Shown here: positions 25,264 through 32,838 of the stretch, one piece after another
Layout of the letters: each line of letters opens with the position of its first letter
Position numbering within the stretch: position 1 is the stretch's first letter
DNA from: Syntrophomonadaceae bacterium
GTDB taxonomy: Bacteria > Bacillota > Syntrophomonadia > Syntrophomonadales > Syntrophomonadaceae
Assembly: GCA_012729835.1 (NCBI GenBank)
Contig: JAAYCK010000071.1
Coordinates: forward strand, 1-32,894
DNA: 32,894 nt
Reading direction: 5' to 3'
Notes under the pieces: model-generated
What the model was told of the DNA's origin: nothing
What the model saw: only the letters and a program-made list of their open reading frames with translations
Databases searched by the model: none
Translations under genes and position numbers: made by a program

Positions 25264-25280
25264 CGCAACCCCCCGTTGCG
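25264..25280. promoter_or_regulatory. Small palindrome upstream of the CoA-transferase gene
   Basis: CGCAAC and GTTGCG flank five C residues. On the minus strand it gives a six-pair hairpin with a G5 loop, about 35 bases before the start codon and in the untranslated leader or promoter. The G-run plus TT recurs at 25241-25248 and near 25378. Role unknown. Confidence 0.3.
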
Positions 25281-25442
25281 ACATTTTCTCAATAAGCATA
25301 AAATATAAGCCAATAGTCATATGTTATTTATTTTGACCTACTATTTCCCTTCGACATCGGGACCAATTCTCCTGCCCTAAACCCCCCATTTTACTAAGTC
25401 ATAAAGTGGGCATTCTAGGGGAATAATGCCAATATTATCGCA

Positions 25443-25634
25443 ATGGCTAGAGCTAAAAACCACGAAGTGTTGGGGCAGTTGATACGCTTTGGCCTCACCG
25501 GTCAGATAAATACAGTTATAAATTTTGCAATTTTCAGTCTATTGCTGTTCTTCACCAGTTGGATCAATGGACCCGGGTTGCTGTTAATAAATAGGTTATC
25601 CAACCTGCTATGTCCCCCTAATATTATGTTATAG
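25443..25634 (+). pseudogene. N-terminal remnant of a GtrA-like membrane protein
   Basis: The 63-residue frame has LGQLIRFGLTGQINTVINFA followed by IFSLLLFF, the start of the GtrA family (normally about 130 residues and four helices, linked to lipid-linked sugar flipping). Only the first helix and part of the second survive before a stop, so it is probably a decayed gene. No clear ribosome binding site. The rest of the 25229-25748 gap holds the palindrome at 25264 and a weak promoter at 25688. Confidence 0.5.
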
Positions 25635-25687
25635 AAAAAAGTTGATTCGTAACTTTCCACCGCGTACATCCCCATTAAATAATTTAC

Positions 25688-25715
25688 TTGACTGCGGAAT
25701 CGATTCAGGTAAAGT
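25688..25715 (+). promoter_or_regulatory. Candidate promoter of the acyl-CoA dehydrogenase gene
   Basis: TTGACT (25688-25693), a 16-base spacer and TAAAGT (25710-25715). The -35 box is good and the -10 weak. It lies 34 bases before the start codon. Confidence 0.35.
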
Positions 25716-25748
25716 TTTAAGCAGAGAATTTTTTAGGGGGTAATCAAT

Positions 25749-27587
25749 TTGTCATCGAATTTTTTACATTCCACCAGAGATCACAAGTTTATTCTTAAAG
25801 AATGGCTGGATCTGGAACAGATACTGGCCACAGAAAGATTTGCCGGGGGTTATTCAGTCGATGATATGGACTTCATTCTCGACAATGCGTTAAAGGGCGC
25901 CCGGGAAATGATTGCACCGACCTGTGAGGACTCAGATAAGATCGGCTGTCGTTACGAAAATGATAAAGTAATAACTCCCCCCTCCATGCGCGAGGCCTAC
26001 TATTTTATACAGAACAATGGCCTCTGTACCAGCAACTATGACCCGCAAGACAGTTCGGCGGTCCCCCTCTGTGTCTTATGGTCATGGCTGGAGTATCTGA
26101 TTGGAGCCAACCCCTCTCTGTCTACTTTGTACCTGGCCTGCGGCGGGGCTGCTGGTCTGATAGAAGACTTCGGCAACGACTACCTGAAGTCAACATTTTT
26201 GCCCAAGATGTACAGTGGCGAATGGGCTGGCACCATGGACCTGACCGAACCGAGCGCTGGTTCGGAACTGGCCAATCTTGCCACACGGGCGCTGCCAACC
26301 GATGAACCAGGAGTATATAAAATAAAGGGAACTAAATGCTTCATCAGCGGCGGCGAGCAGGATATCACCGAGAATATCATCCATCTGACCCTGGCCCGTA
26401 TCGAAGGTGGAGCCCGGGGTACAGCTGGTATATCTCTGTTCGTGGTTCCAAAATACCTGAGTGATGAGTCCGGAAACTTAGGCCGGTTCAATGATGTTAC
26501 CTGCGGTGGTATCGAGCATAAGCTTGGTTTGAAAGGCAACCCCACCTGTATCGTCAATTTTGGCGAGGATAATAATTGCATCGGTTACCTGCTGGGCGAG
26601 GTACCTGGTGAAGACGGAATCGGGCAGGGCCTGATGCAAATGTTCAATATGATGAACGAGGAACGTCTGATGACTGGTCTTTCCGCTACGGCGCTGGCAG
26701 CGGTAGCTTACAACAATGCCGCCGATTATGCCCGGCAGCGCATCCAGGGCAAAGCTACCACCAATCCCAAAGGCGGTCAGGTAGCTATCATTAACCATGA
26801 AGATATCCGTCGCAGCCTCCTGATGCAAAAGGCTTATATCGAAGCCTTCCGGGCTATGGTGATCAGCACCTTTTATCTGGTGGATATCAAGAACCACCAT
26901 GGCGACAAGGAAGTAGTCAAAAAGGCCAAGGACCGCATTGAAATTAATACTCCGCTGGTTAAGGCCTTCTGCTCTGACTTTGCCCTTGAATGCATCAGTT
27001 CCGCCCTGCAGGTCTATGGCGGCTACGGTTTCTCCGAGGAGTATCCCTGTGCGGAATTATACCGGGATGCCAGGATCTATCCCATTTGGGAGGGCACAAA
27101 CTATATCCAGTCTATGGACCTGGTAGGAAGAAAGATGACCATGAAGAAGGGCCAGGTCTTTGGCGACTGGCTGGCTGAGATCAAGGCATTTGCCGGGAAT
27201 ACTCAAGACAATTCTGTATTCGCTGCTGATTTTGCCATTTTGAATAAATATATTAATGTATATGATGAGATTCAGGTAATTCTTAACACCTGGCGGGCCG
27301 AAAGCAGAGAGGATCTGGTGAAGGTTTTCGCTACCCGGCTGCTGCACGCTACCGGCAAGCTGTTTGGCGCTAAGCTGCTGTTGGAGATGGCTCTGATCGC
27401 CCAGGTCAAATGCAATGAACTGGGTACGGATCACTATGACTATCCCTTCTACTCCGGTAAAGTTGCTTCCGCTCGTTTCTACCTGCGGAATATACTACCG
27501 GACCTTGCTGCTACTCTGGAGATCGTCAAGAATGCCGATACCAGCGCTGTAAGTATTGATGAACGAGCCCTAGGCGTGATCATCTAA
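25749..27587 (+). CDS. Acyl-CoA dehydrogenase, long form with C-terminal extension
   Basis: FAD enzyme that oxidises acyl-CoA to enoyl-CoA. The 612 residues hold the usual N-terminal helical domain, the beta domain with AGTMDLTEPSAGSELA (about 157-172), the C-terminal helical domain with VYGGYGFSEEYP, and the catalytic glutamate in IYPIWEGTNYIQS. About 130 further residues form the extra C-terminal domain of the roughly 600-residue FadE/DmdC-like group. The start is TTG eight bases after AGGGGGT. The natural electron acceptor would be an electron-transfer flavoprotein, not encoded here. Substrate chain length cannot be told. Confidence 0.93.
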   Translation: MSSNFLHSTRDHKFILKEWLDLEQILATERFAGGYSVDDMDFILDNALKGAREMIAPTCEDSDKIGCRYENDKVITPPSMREAYYFIQNNGLCTSNYDPQDSSAVPLCVLWSWLEYLIGANPSLSTLYLACGGAAGLIEDFGNDYLKSTFLPKMYSGEWAGTMDLTEPSAGSELANLATRALPTDEPGVYKIKGTKCFISGGEQDITENIIHLTLARIEGGARGTAGISLFVVPKYLSDESGNLGRFNDVTCGGIEHKLGLKGNPTCIVNFGEDNNCIGYLLGEVPGEDGIGQGLMQMFNMMNEERLMTGLSATALAAVAYNNAADYARQRIQGKATTNPKGGQVAIINHEDIRRSLLMQKAYIEAFRAMVISTFYLVDIKNHHGDKEVVKKAKDRIEINTPLVKAFCSDFALECISSALQVYGGYGFSEEYPCAELYRDARIYPIWEGTNYIQSMDLVGRKMTMKKGQVFGDWLAEIKAFAGNTQDNSVFAADFAILNKYINVYDEIQVILNTWRAESREDLVKVFATRLLHATGKLFGAKLLLEMALIAQVKCNELGTDHYDYPFYSGKVASARFYLRNILPDLAATLEIVKNADTSAVSIDERALGVII

Positions 27588-27619
27588 TACTTATCCTTAA
27601 ACAAATACTATTCTTGTTT

Positions 27620-27647
27620 GGGTAGGACTCCACAAGGACTCCTACCC
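27620..27647. terminator. Hairpin after the acyl-CoA dehydrogenase gene
   Basis: GGGTAGGA (27620-27627) and TCCTACCC (27640-27647) form an eight-pair stem with a twelve-base loop, about 30 bases after the stop codon. There is no T-run (ATATTAT follows), so termination is uncertain. Confidence 0.4.
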
Positions 27648-27738
27648 ATATTATCGATACCCCGAAGTATAAATGGTTAAAATAATAAATAATAGCTCAA
27701 TGTTTTTATATTAGGAATTCGCGGAAAGGGACCGAAAA

Positions 27739-29193
27739 ATGTCGCTGCAAGACCAGGGAAAAGCCCCGGCACAAGTTAATGCCAAGGATGGAGCAACTGC
27801 GGTTTACTCGCCTACCGCCAGAAGGATCGTTCTGGTGGTTACAACTATGAGTGCCTTCATAACGCCATTCTTGGCTTCCTCAATCAATGTTGCCCTGCCT
27901 TCCATGGCCCGGGAATTTTCTCTGAATGCTATCATGATGAGCTGGGTGGTCACTGCCTACCTGCTCTCCGCCACCATCTTCCTGGTGCCTTTTGGACGTC
28001 TGGCCGACATCTACGGTCGTAAGAAGATGTATCTTTGGGGGAACGCCCTGGTTGCTGTTTCAGCACTCCTGGCCGCCTTCGCCACCTCTTACTCTATGCT
28101 GATTTTCGCACGCATCCTTGGGGGATTGGCCTCCTCCATGGTTTTCGGGACCGGCACCGCCATCCTTGTCTCAATTTACCCTCTGCAACAGCGTGGCCGG
28201 GTGTTAGGGATAAGTGTAGCCGGCACTTATTTCGGCCTGTCTCTGGGACCTCTCCTGGGCGGCTGGCTTACCCAATACCTGGGTTGGCGCAGCATCTTCC
28301 TCTTCATAGTTCCTATCGGATTGATAACGATGGCCTTGATCCACCGGACAATTAAAAAGGATTGGTCCGAAGCCCGGGGGGAACGTTTTGATCTGTTGGG
28401 CGCACTGTTGTATTCGGCGGGAATTTACATGTTGATGCATGGACTTGCTAAACTGCCTGCTCCCATAGGTTTTGCCGTTATCCTCGGTGGCTTTGTTACA
28501 TTAGTGTTTTTTTATATATGGGAATCCCGGACCCTGCATCCAGTTCTGAATGTTAAGGTCTTCCGGCACAACCTGACCTTCACCTTTTCCAACCTGGCCG
28601 CTCTGATCAACTACAGCGCTACCTTTGCCGTGACCTTCATGCTCAGTCTTTTTCTCCAATATATTAAAGCCTTAACGGCAGTGCAGGCTGGCTATATCCT
28701 GGTTTTCCAACCGGTGGTCATGTTCCTGTTCTCCCCCTTTGCCGGACGGCTGTCGGATCGCATCGAACCACGACTAGTAGCTTCTGCGGGGATGGGCTTC
28801 TGTGCACTGGGCCTGGCGCTTTTGATCGGCATTGACCGCCAGACCAGTCTTAGTTATATCATTACTTGTCTGGTCCTCCTTGGCCTGGGCTTTGCCCTGT
28901 TCACTTCGCCCAACACCAACGCGGTGATGAGCTCCGTCGATAAGCGTTTTTACGGAGTAGCCTCCGGCACCCTCTCCACCATGAGGCTGACCGGACAAAT
29001 GATGAGTATGGGGATTGTAACCATGATCATATCGCTTTATGTGGGCAGCATGCAGATATCACCCGCCAGTTTTGCCCACTTTCTTCAGGCAAACCGGGTC
29101 AGCTTCATCGTATTTGCGCTGCTCTGTACCCTGGGGGTAATAGCTTCTTTGGCCAGAGGAAAAGTACATGCGGATACCGATACACTGTCCTGA
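27739..29193 (+). CDS. MFS exporter, DHA2 (EmrB/QacA) family
   Basis: A 484-residue proton-driven exporter with about fourteen hydrophobic helices. Family motif A is GRLADIYGRKKMY (about 85-97), the first helix carries the usual N-V-A-L-P segment, and GPLLGGWLTQYLGWRSIF (about 170-187) is the motif C/linker region. The N-terminal 30 residues are cytoplasmic and polar. AAAGGG lies upstream of the ATG. A MarR-family gene follows in the same direction 160 bases later with its own promoter, which suggests drug or solvent export under MarR control (inference). Confidence 0.92.
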   Translation: MSLQDQGKAPAQVNAKDGATAVYSPTARRIVLVVTTMSAFITPFLASSINVALPSMAREFSLNAIMMSWVVTAYLLSATIFLVPFGRLADIYGRKKMYLWGNALVAVSALLAAFATSYSMLIFARILGGLASSMVFGTGTAILVSIYPLQQRGRVLGISVAGTYFGLSLGPLLGGWLTQYLGWRSIFLFIVPIGLITMALIHRTIKKDWSEARGERFDLLGALLYSAGIYMLMHGLAKLPAPIGFAVILGGFVTLVFFYIWESRTLHPVLNVKVFRHNLTFTFSNLAALINYSATFAVTFMLSLFLQYIKALTAVQAGYILVFQPVVMFLFSPFAGRLSDRIEPRLVASAGMGFCALGLALLIGIDRQTSLSYIITCLVLLGLGFALFTSPNTNAVMSSVDKRFYGVASGTLSTMRLTGQMMSMGIVTMIISLYVGSMQISPASFAHFLQANRVSFIVFALLCTLGVIASLARGKVHADTDTLS

Positions 29194-29298
29194 ACCTGGC
29201 ATCCTGTTAAAGCTTCACTTCTGCTTTCCGCTGCATCGCTTAGGTTGTTATTTTCTGAGTACAGTAATTTCTGTCCCATTGCACCCAGGAGTTATTGT

Positions 29299-29343
29299 TT
29301 GACATTTTCTTATTTATTATATATTATAATTATACTATATAAT
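29299..29343 (+). promoter_or_regulatory. marR promoter with overlapping palindromic operator
   Basis: TTGACA (29299-29304), 17 bases, TATTAT (29322-29327). A perfect 8-bp inverted repeat, ATTATATA (29316-29323) and TATATAAT (29336-29343) with a 12-base spacer, covers the -10 box and start site. This layout suits autorepression by the MarR protein encoded just downstream. Confidence 0.6.
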
Positions 29344-29363
29344 ATTTTTCCGGAGTGCCGTGC

Positions 29364-29816
29364 GTGAACAAAATCGATACCGGGTTGGTCAACAACATAA
29401 TGGATGCGTTTGAATGTGCCAGGGAAGCTCTGGCTCTGTTGCCGCCCATGTCGGCAAAAATAAAGCCCGTTTATCTTCGTATCCTGAGTGCGATATATAA
29501 GACCGGCGGTAAATCCGGCAGTGCGCGCGTAACTGACATAAGCAAGGTTTCTGGATTATTGCTTCCCAATACCACCAAATTCATCAATGAAATGGTTGAA
29601 CTGGACCTGGTAGAGAAATTCACCTCCGAATCGGATAAACGTGTAGTTTTGGTACGGGCGACCGAGTTAGGTCAGCAGTATATCCATGACTACGTTATCA
29701 GCTTCTTAGATGGTTTAGAGAAAGAGTTTTCCCAGATCGGCGAAGCGGACTGCATAATCATGATTGAGACCATCAATAAGGTTTCCCAGGCTATGAAAAC
29801 AGTCTATCAAAGATGA
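29364..29816 (+). CDS. MarR-family transcriptional regulator
   Basis: A 150-residue winged-helix protein. The central part (LRILSAIYKTGGKSGSARVTDISKVSGLLLPNTTKFINEMVELDLVEK) is the MarR helix-turn-helix, and DKRVVLVRATELGQQYI is the wing; N- and C-terminal helices form the dimer. The GTG at 29364 follows GGAG by eight bases; a GTG three codons upstream overlaps that site. It lies between an MFS exporter and a CarD-like gene, 28 bases apart from the latter, and is likely to repress its own promoter and perhaps the exporter. Confidence 0.88.
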   Translation: MNKIDTGLVNNIMDAFECAREALALLPPMSAKIKPVYLRILSAIYKTGGKSGSARVTDISKVSGLLLPNTTKFINEMVELDLVEKFTSESDKRVVLVRATELGQQYIHDYVISFLDGLEKEFSQIGEADCIIMIETINKVSQAMKTVYQR

Positions 29817-29844
29817 GAAAGCGAGAAGATAGGAGATTAAATCT

Positions 29845-30354
29845 ATGTTTAAAGTCAATGATTATGTAGTATATGGGGTGACCGGGGTATGCCAGATTGA
29901 GGATATCACGGAAGTTGACAATGCAGAACTATCTCCTGTCCAATACTATGTATTACGTCCAGTTTACGCCGAAAACATGACCATCAAAGTCCCGGTTAAC
30001 AACAAAAACCTCGTTATGAGGGCAGTCAGCACGAAGGATAAGGTTATGTCTATGATCGCGATGATTCCTGGTATCCAGACCGTTTGGATAGATAACGAAA
30101 AGCAGAGAATGAATGATTATAAAACAGCACTAAGAACAGGAAAAACCGAAGAATGGATTAAAATAATCAAAACCCTGTCCCTGGAGAGAGAAACTAGATC
30201 GGTTGATGGCAGGAAGCTCAGAAAGACGGACGAAGACATACTGAATACTGCTGAAAGATATCTGAATGAAGAGTTTGCCATCGCTCTCAATATTGAGCCT
30301 GGTCAGGTACCAGATTATATACTGGAGCACATCGGCCAAGAAGAAAATAATTGA
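29845..30354 (+). CDS. CarD/CdnL-family transcription factor
   Basis: The N-terminal CarD/TRCF Tudor-like RNA-polymerase-binding domain is clear (FKVNDYVVYGVTGVCQIEDI, then YYVLRPVYAENMTIKVPV). The C-terminal helical part (about 75-165) with LETRS...LRKTDEDILNTAERYL suits the DNA-contacting domain. Length 169 is standard. It follows GGAG by ten bases and lies 28 bases after marR, so the two form an operon. CarD proteins stabilise open promoter complexes; the regulon is unknown. Confidence 0.9.
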   Translation: MFKVNDYVVYGVTGVCQIEDITEVDNAELSPVQYYVLRPVYAENMTIKVPVNNKNLVMRAVSTKDKVMSMIAMIPGIQTVWIDNEKQRMNDYKTALRTGKTEEWIKIIKTLSLERETRSVDGRKLRKTDEDILNTAERYLNEEFAIALNIEPGQVPDYILEHIGQEENN

Positions 30355-30411
30355 TACTTCACTTATCCTGTCCTAAGTATTATAGATCCATAACCCACAT
30401 ATTCTGGGCTT

Positions 30412-31164
30412 TTATAGTTTCCAACCGCCATCGACGCTTATCACTTGGCCATTAATATAGGCAGCCTTTGGCGACAGGAGAAAAACGCAGGCTGCGGCTA
30501 CGTCCTCTGGCCGACCCAGCCGGCCCAAAGGCATTTCATCGCTAAGCTCAGCCAGTTCATCCAAGGTCATCTCCCCTGTTAGCATATCGGTAGCTATCGG
30601 TCCGGGTGCCAGTGCATTGACCCTTATTCCTGATGGGCCAACCTCAGCAGCCAGTGAGCGGGTAAGCGCAATTAACCCCCCTTTGGAGGCTGAGTAAACC
30701 GATTCAAAAGCCGCACCCTGCTGACCCCATATGGATGCTATATTGACGATGGATCCGCTACGGCGCCTAATCATACCCGGCAGGGCACGCCGCATACAAA
30801 GAAAGGCTCCCTTGAGGTTTACCCCCATCAGCTCGTCCCACTGATCTTCGCTAATATCCTGCAGAAGTCCACGTAGTGAGATGCCAGCGTTGTTTACCAA
30901 CCAATCCACCGAGCCAAGGTTTTCTTCTATCTGACTAAACATAGCTTCGACCTCAGCGGCAATACTGATGTCAGCCTTTACTGCCAAAACACGATTACCC
31001 TGTTCCTGTAAGCGTTCCGCCAGGTTCCTGGCAGCCAATTCTGAGCGGTGATAATTCAGCGCAACCGGCATCCCTTCCGCAGCCAGAGCATTGACGATCG
31101 CAGCCCCGATCCCTCGGCTGCCACCGGTTACCAGGCAAACTGCCGGCTGGCTTTCTACCTGCAT
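30412..31164 (-). CDS. Short-chain dehydrogenase/reductase, FabG-like
   Basis: A classical SDR of 250 residues. The cofactor loop is TGGSRGIG (about 13-20), followed by NNAG; the catalytic Ser lies in NIASIWG and the Tyr/Lys pair in YSASKGG. The C-terminal PGPIATDML and GQVISVDGG are typical of 3-oxoacyl-ACP reductase FabG and hydroxyacyl-CoA dehydrogenases. Either role would fit. The ATG at 31164 follows GGGGGG by six bases; an ATG at 31182 includes that site. An intrinsic terminator sits only 24 bases before the start, so expression probably depends on read-through. Confidence 0.9.
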   Translation of the reverse strand: MQVESQPAVCLVTGGSRGIGAAIVNALAAEGMPVALNYHRSELAARNLAERLQEQGNRVLAVKADISIAAEVEAMFSQIEENLGSVDWLVNNAGISLRGLLQDISEDQWDELMGVNLKGAFLCMRRALPGMIRRRSGSIVNIASIWGQQGAAFESVYSASKGGLIALTRSLAAEVGPSGIRVNALAPGPIATDMLTGEMTLDELAELSDEMPLGRLGRPEDVAAACVFLLSPKAAYINGQVISVDGGWKL

Positions 31165-31187
31165 TTCTATCCCCCCGTTCATACAAT

Positions 31188-31215
31188 AAAAAATGCCCTT
31201 TTATAAGGGCATTTT
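31188..31215 (-). terminator. Intrinsic terminator directly upstream of the SDR gene
   Basis: On the minus strand ATGCCCTT pairs with AAGGGCAT (extended by A/T pairs), loop ATAA, followed by six T (31193-31188). It lies between the stem-closed RNA and the SDR start codon, as an attenuator would. Confidence 0.75.
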
Positions 31216-31236
31216 CTGGTCTCTTGACATTTATTC

Positions 31237-31430
31237 GGTGGCGGAGAAAGAACGGACTTCTTAGGGTTTAACTTGGGTTCTCTAACTCGCAATGGACCAC
31301 CTAACGATTTATTTTATTCAAAAAGTGAAGGGAACCTGGGTCTCTTGGGTCTCTTAATTTAACTTACTTGAAAGGAGCGTTTAACTCTGGTTCTGGGACT
31401 GACATCCTGATCTCCTGTTTCTCCGCCACC
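31237..31430 (-). ncRNA. Candidate structured RNA closed by a perfect 13-bp stem
   Basis: GGTGGCGGAGAAA and TTTCTCCGCCACC (31430-31418 and 31249-31237 on the minus strand) are exact complements 194 nt apart end to end. A promoter at 31467-31439 predicts a start within two bases of the stem. A terminator follows 22 bases after it. Inside, an 18-nt direct repeat occurs (AGAACCAGAGTTAAACGC and AGAACCCAAGTTAAACCC, 15 of 18 equal); each contains GAACC, which can pair with one central GGTTC (31336-31332). AAGAGACCC occurs twice in the middle. No ORF above 15 codons. I do not know the family. It may be a free ncRNA or an attenuating leader of the SDR gene. Confidence 0.55.
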
Positions 31431-31438
31431 TTAATAAT

Positions 31439-31467
31439 AGTATAAGCAGAGCCACCTGAAAAATCAA
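31439..31467 (-). promoter_or_regulatory. Promoter of the stem-closed RNA / SDR leader
   Basis: On the minus strand TTGATT (31467-31462), a 17-base spacer and TATACT (31444-31439). The predicted start is about 31432, immediately before the closing stem. Confidence 0.6.
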
Positions 31468-31542
31468 GCATTTCGTATATGGGAAATAATTCCGCCGAGC
31501 CGGCCATGTTAACCAATAATATCTTCTCAATTAGCTATTAAT

Positions 31543-31552
31543 ATGATATCAT
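31543..31552. promoter_or_regulatory. Palindrome in the SPFH promoter region
   Basis: ATGATATCAT is a perfect 10-bp palindrome, flanked by two copies of TATTAATA (around 31535 and 31560). It lies 30 bases before the SPFH start and could be an operator, perhaps for the ribbon-helix-helix protein encoded after SPFH. Confidence 0.25.
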
Positions 31553-31581
31553 TATTATATTATTAATAAGGGGTGGTTTGT

Positions 31582-32424
31582 ATGCAGGAAAAATCAGCAT
31601 GGAAGATCAATGGTTTCTTGGCTCTGCTAATTGCTCTTCTTCTGTTGGTAGGTTCTCTTTTATTTTTCGCCTTGGGCTCTATAGGTATGGGCACACTGGC
31701 AATACTGATCTCCTTCCTGGCTTTTATTGGTATAACCGTAGTTCAGCCCAACCAGGCCAAGGTAGTGGTCTTCTTCGGCAAGTATCTGGGTACTATAAGG
31801 GATTCCGGCATCTGGCTGACCGTCCCTTTCTCCGGAAGGTACAAAGTCTCTCTGCGGGTAAGTAATTTCAACAGCAAGACCCTGAAAGTAAACGATGTGG
31901 AGGGTAATCCGGTAGAAATAGCGGCGGTTATAGTATTTAAGGTCATCGATACCGCTCGGGCCCTTTTTGATGTCGATAACTATGAACAATTTGTTGAAAT
32001 CCAGAGCGAGACTGCTCTGCGCCATGTAGCTACCAAATACCCCTATGATGACTTTGAGAGCGGCCAGATCTCCCTCAGGGCTAATGCCGAAGAAGTAGCC
32101 GGCGAGTTAACCCGGGAACTGCAGGAGCGGCTGGAGGTGGCCGGGGTACAGGTAATGGAAGCGCGGCTTACTCACTTAGCTTACGCTACCGAAATTGCCA
32201 GCGCCATGCTGCAGCGCCAGCAGGCTAGTGCCATCATTGCCGCACGACAGATGATAGTGGAAGGGGCTGTAGGTATGGCCCAGATGGCAATCACCCAGAT
32301 GGAACGGGACGGCATCCTGGAACTGGACGGCGAACGCAAGGTAGCCATGATCAATAATCTGCTGGTAGCCGTTATTTCTGAACGCGGCGCCCAACCCATC
32401 CTTAATACGGGAAGTCTGTATTAG
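31582..32424 (+). CDS. SPFH (band 7/stomatin-like) membrane protein
   Basis: Two N-terminal hydrophobic helices (about 10-30 and 34-53) precede an SPFH domain starting [19 protein letters not shown] and running to about residue 200, with a helical C-terminal part ([25 protein letters not shown]). The 280 residues resemble Firmicute SPFH proteins that gather in lipid microdomains. The ATG at 31582 follows GGGGTGG by five bases; a GTG three codons upstream overlaps that site. A ribbon-helix-helix gene begins 13 bases after its stop, so they form an operon. Confidence 0.92.
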   Translation: MQEKSAWKINGFLALLIALLLLVGSLLFFALGSIGMGTLAILISFLAFIGITVVQPNQAKVVVFFGKYLGTIRDSGIWLTVPFSGRYKVSLRVSNFNSKTLKVNDVEGNPVEIAAVIVFKVIDTARALFDVDNYEQFVEIQSETALRHVATKYPYDDFESGQISLRANAEEVAGELTRELQERLEVAGVQVMEARLTHLAYATEIASAMLQRQQASAIIAARQMIVEGAVGMAQMAITQMERDGILELDGERKVAMINNLLVAVISERGAQPILNTGSLY

Positions 32425-32437
32425 GCGGTATAGTACA

Positions 32438-32638
32438 ATGGCAGGTCAAAAGAAGAGCTTTCTGCTGCGTATCGACCCTACCACATATGCGGCCCTGGAA
32501 AAGTGGGCAGATGACGAGTTTCGCAGTGTAAACGCTCATGTTGAATATCTACTGCGGGAATCCCTGAAAAAGGCCGGTCGGCTTGGCAAACAAGCCATAA
32601 GCGTTGAAAGCCAGGATAATAAAGAAGAGAATGAATGA
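32438..32638 (+). CDS. Arc-like ribbon-helix-helix protein
   Basis: A 66-residue protein whose first ~45 residues ([20 protein letters not shown], then [18 protein letters not shown]) match the Arc/MetJ ribbon-helix-helix: one strand, then two helices. The tail is polar and acidic. It would bind DNA as a dimer of dimers; in some Firmicutes such a gene follows an SPFH gene. Its target may be its own operon. No strong ribosome binding site is present, so translation is probably coupled to the SPFH gene. Confidence 0.85.
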   Translation: MAGQKKSFLLRIDPTTYAALEKWADDEFRSVNAHVEYLLRESLKKAGRLGKQAISVESQDNKEENE

Positions 32639-32643
32639 TCAAA

Positions 32644-32679
32644 GGCCTCGGGACTAAACCCGGGGCCTAATTCATTTTT
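32644..32679 (+). terminator. Terminator after the SPFH operon
   Basis: GGCCTCGGG (32644-32652) pairs with CCCGGGGCC (32659-32667) with one G-U pair and a six-base loop, then TAATTCATTTTT. The T-run is delayed but the stem is strong and correctly placed. Confidence 0.6.
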
Positions 32680-32728
32680 GGCAATTGACGTATGATGCGA
32701 ACCAGAGCTGGGTCAGGAATACGATTTA

Positions 32729-32838
32729 TTGCCATAGATTAACACAGATTCACACAGATTAGATATGGGCCCTCCCACCCTGTCATTGCGAGCGCAGCGA
32801 AGCAATCTTTAAGCCATATAAGCCTGGTGAAGATTGCC
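32729..32838. repeat. Intergenic repeat debris
   Basis: Two repeat types adjoin. First, CACAGATT-like units (32738-32761) as at 23669-23718. Second, TGTCATTGCGAGCGCAGCGA followed by AGCAATCTT, a type common between genes in many bacteria, with GCAATCTT (32802-32809) answered by AAGATTGC (32830-32837). No gene is visible from 32639 to the window end. Confidence 0.5.

Noticed and set aside
31237-31430. MITE with 13-bp terminal inverted repeats
   Set aside because: No target-site duplication flanks it, and promoter, predicted start and terminator are fitted to the stem ends, which suits an RNA better. Not fully excluded without a copy-number search.
32738-32761. CRISPR-like repeats (CACAGATT units)
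   Set aside because: Units are too short, adjacent and without spacers; no cas genes are in the window.
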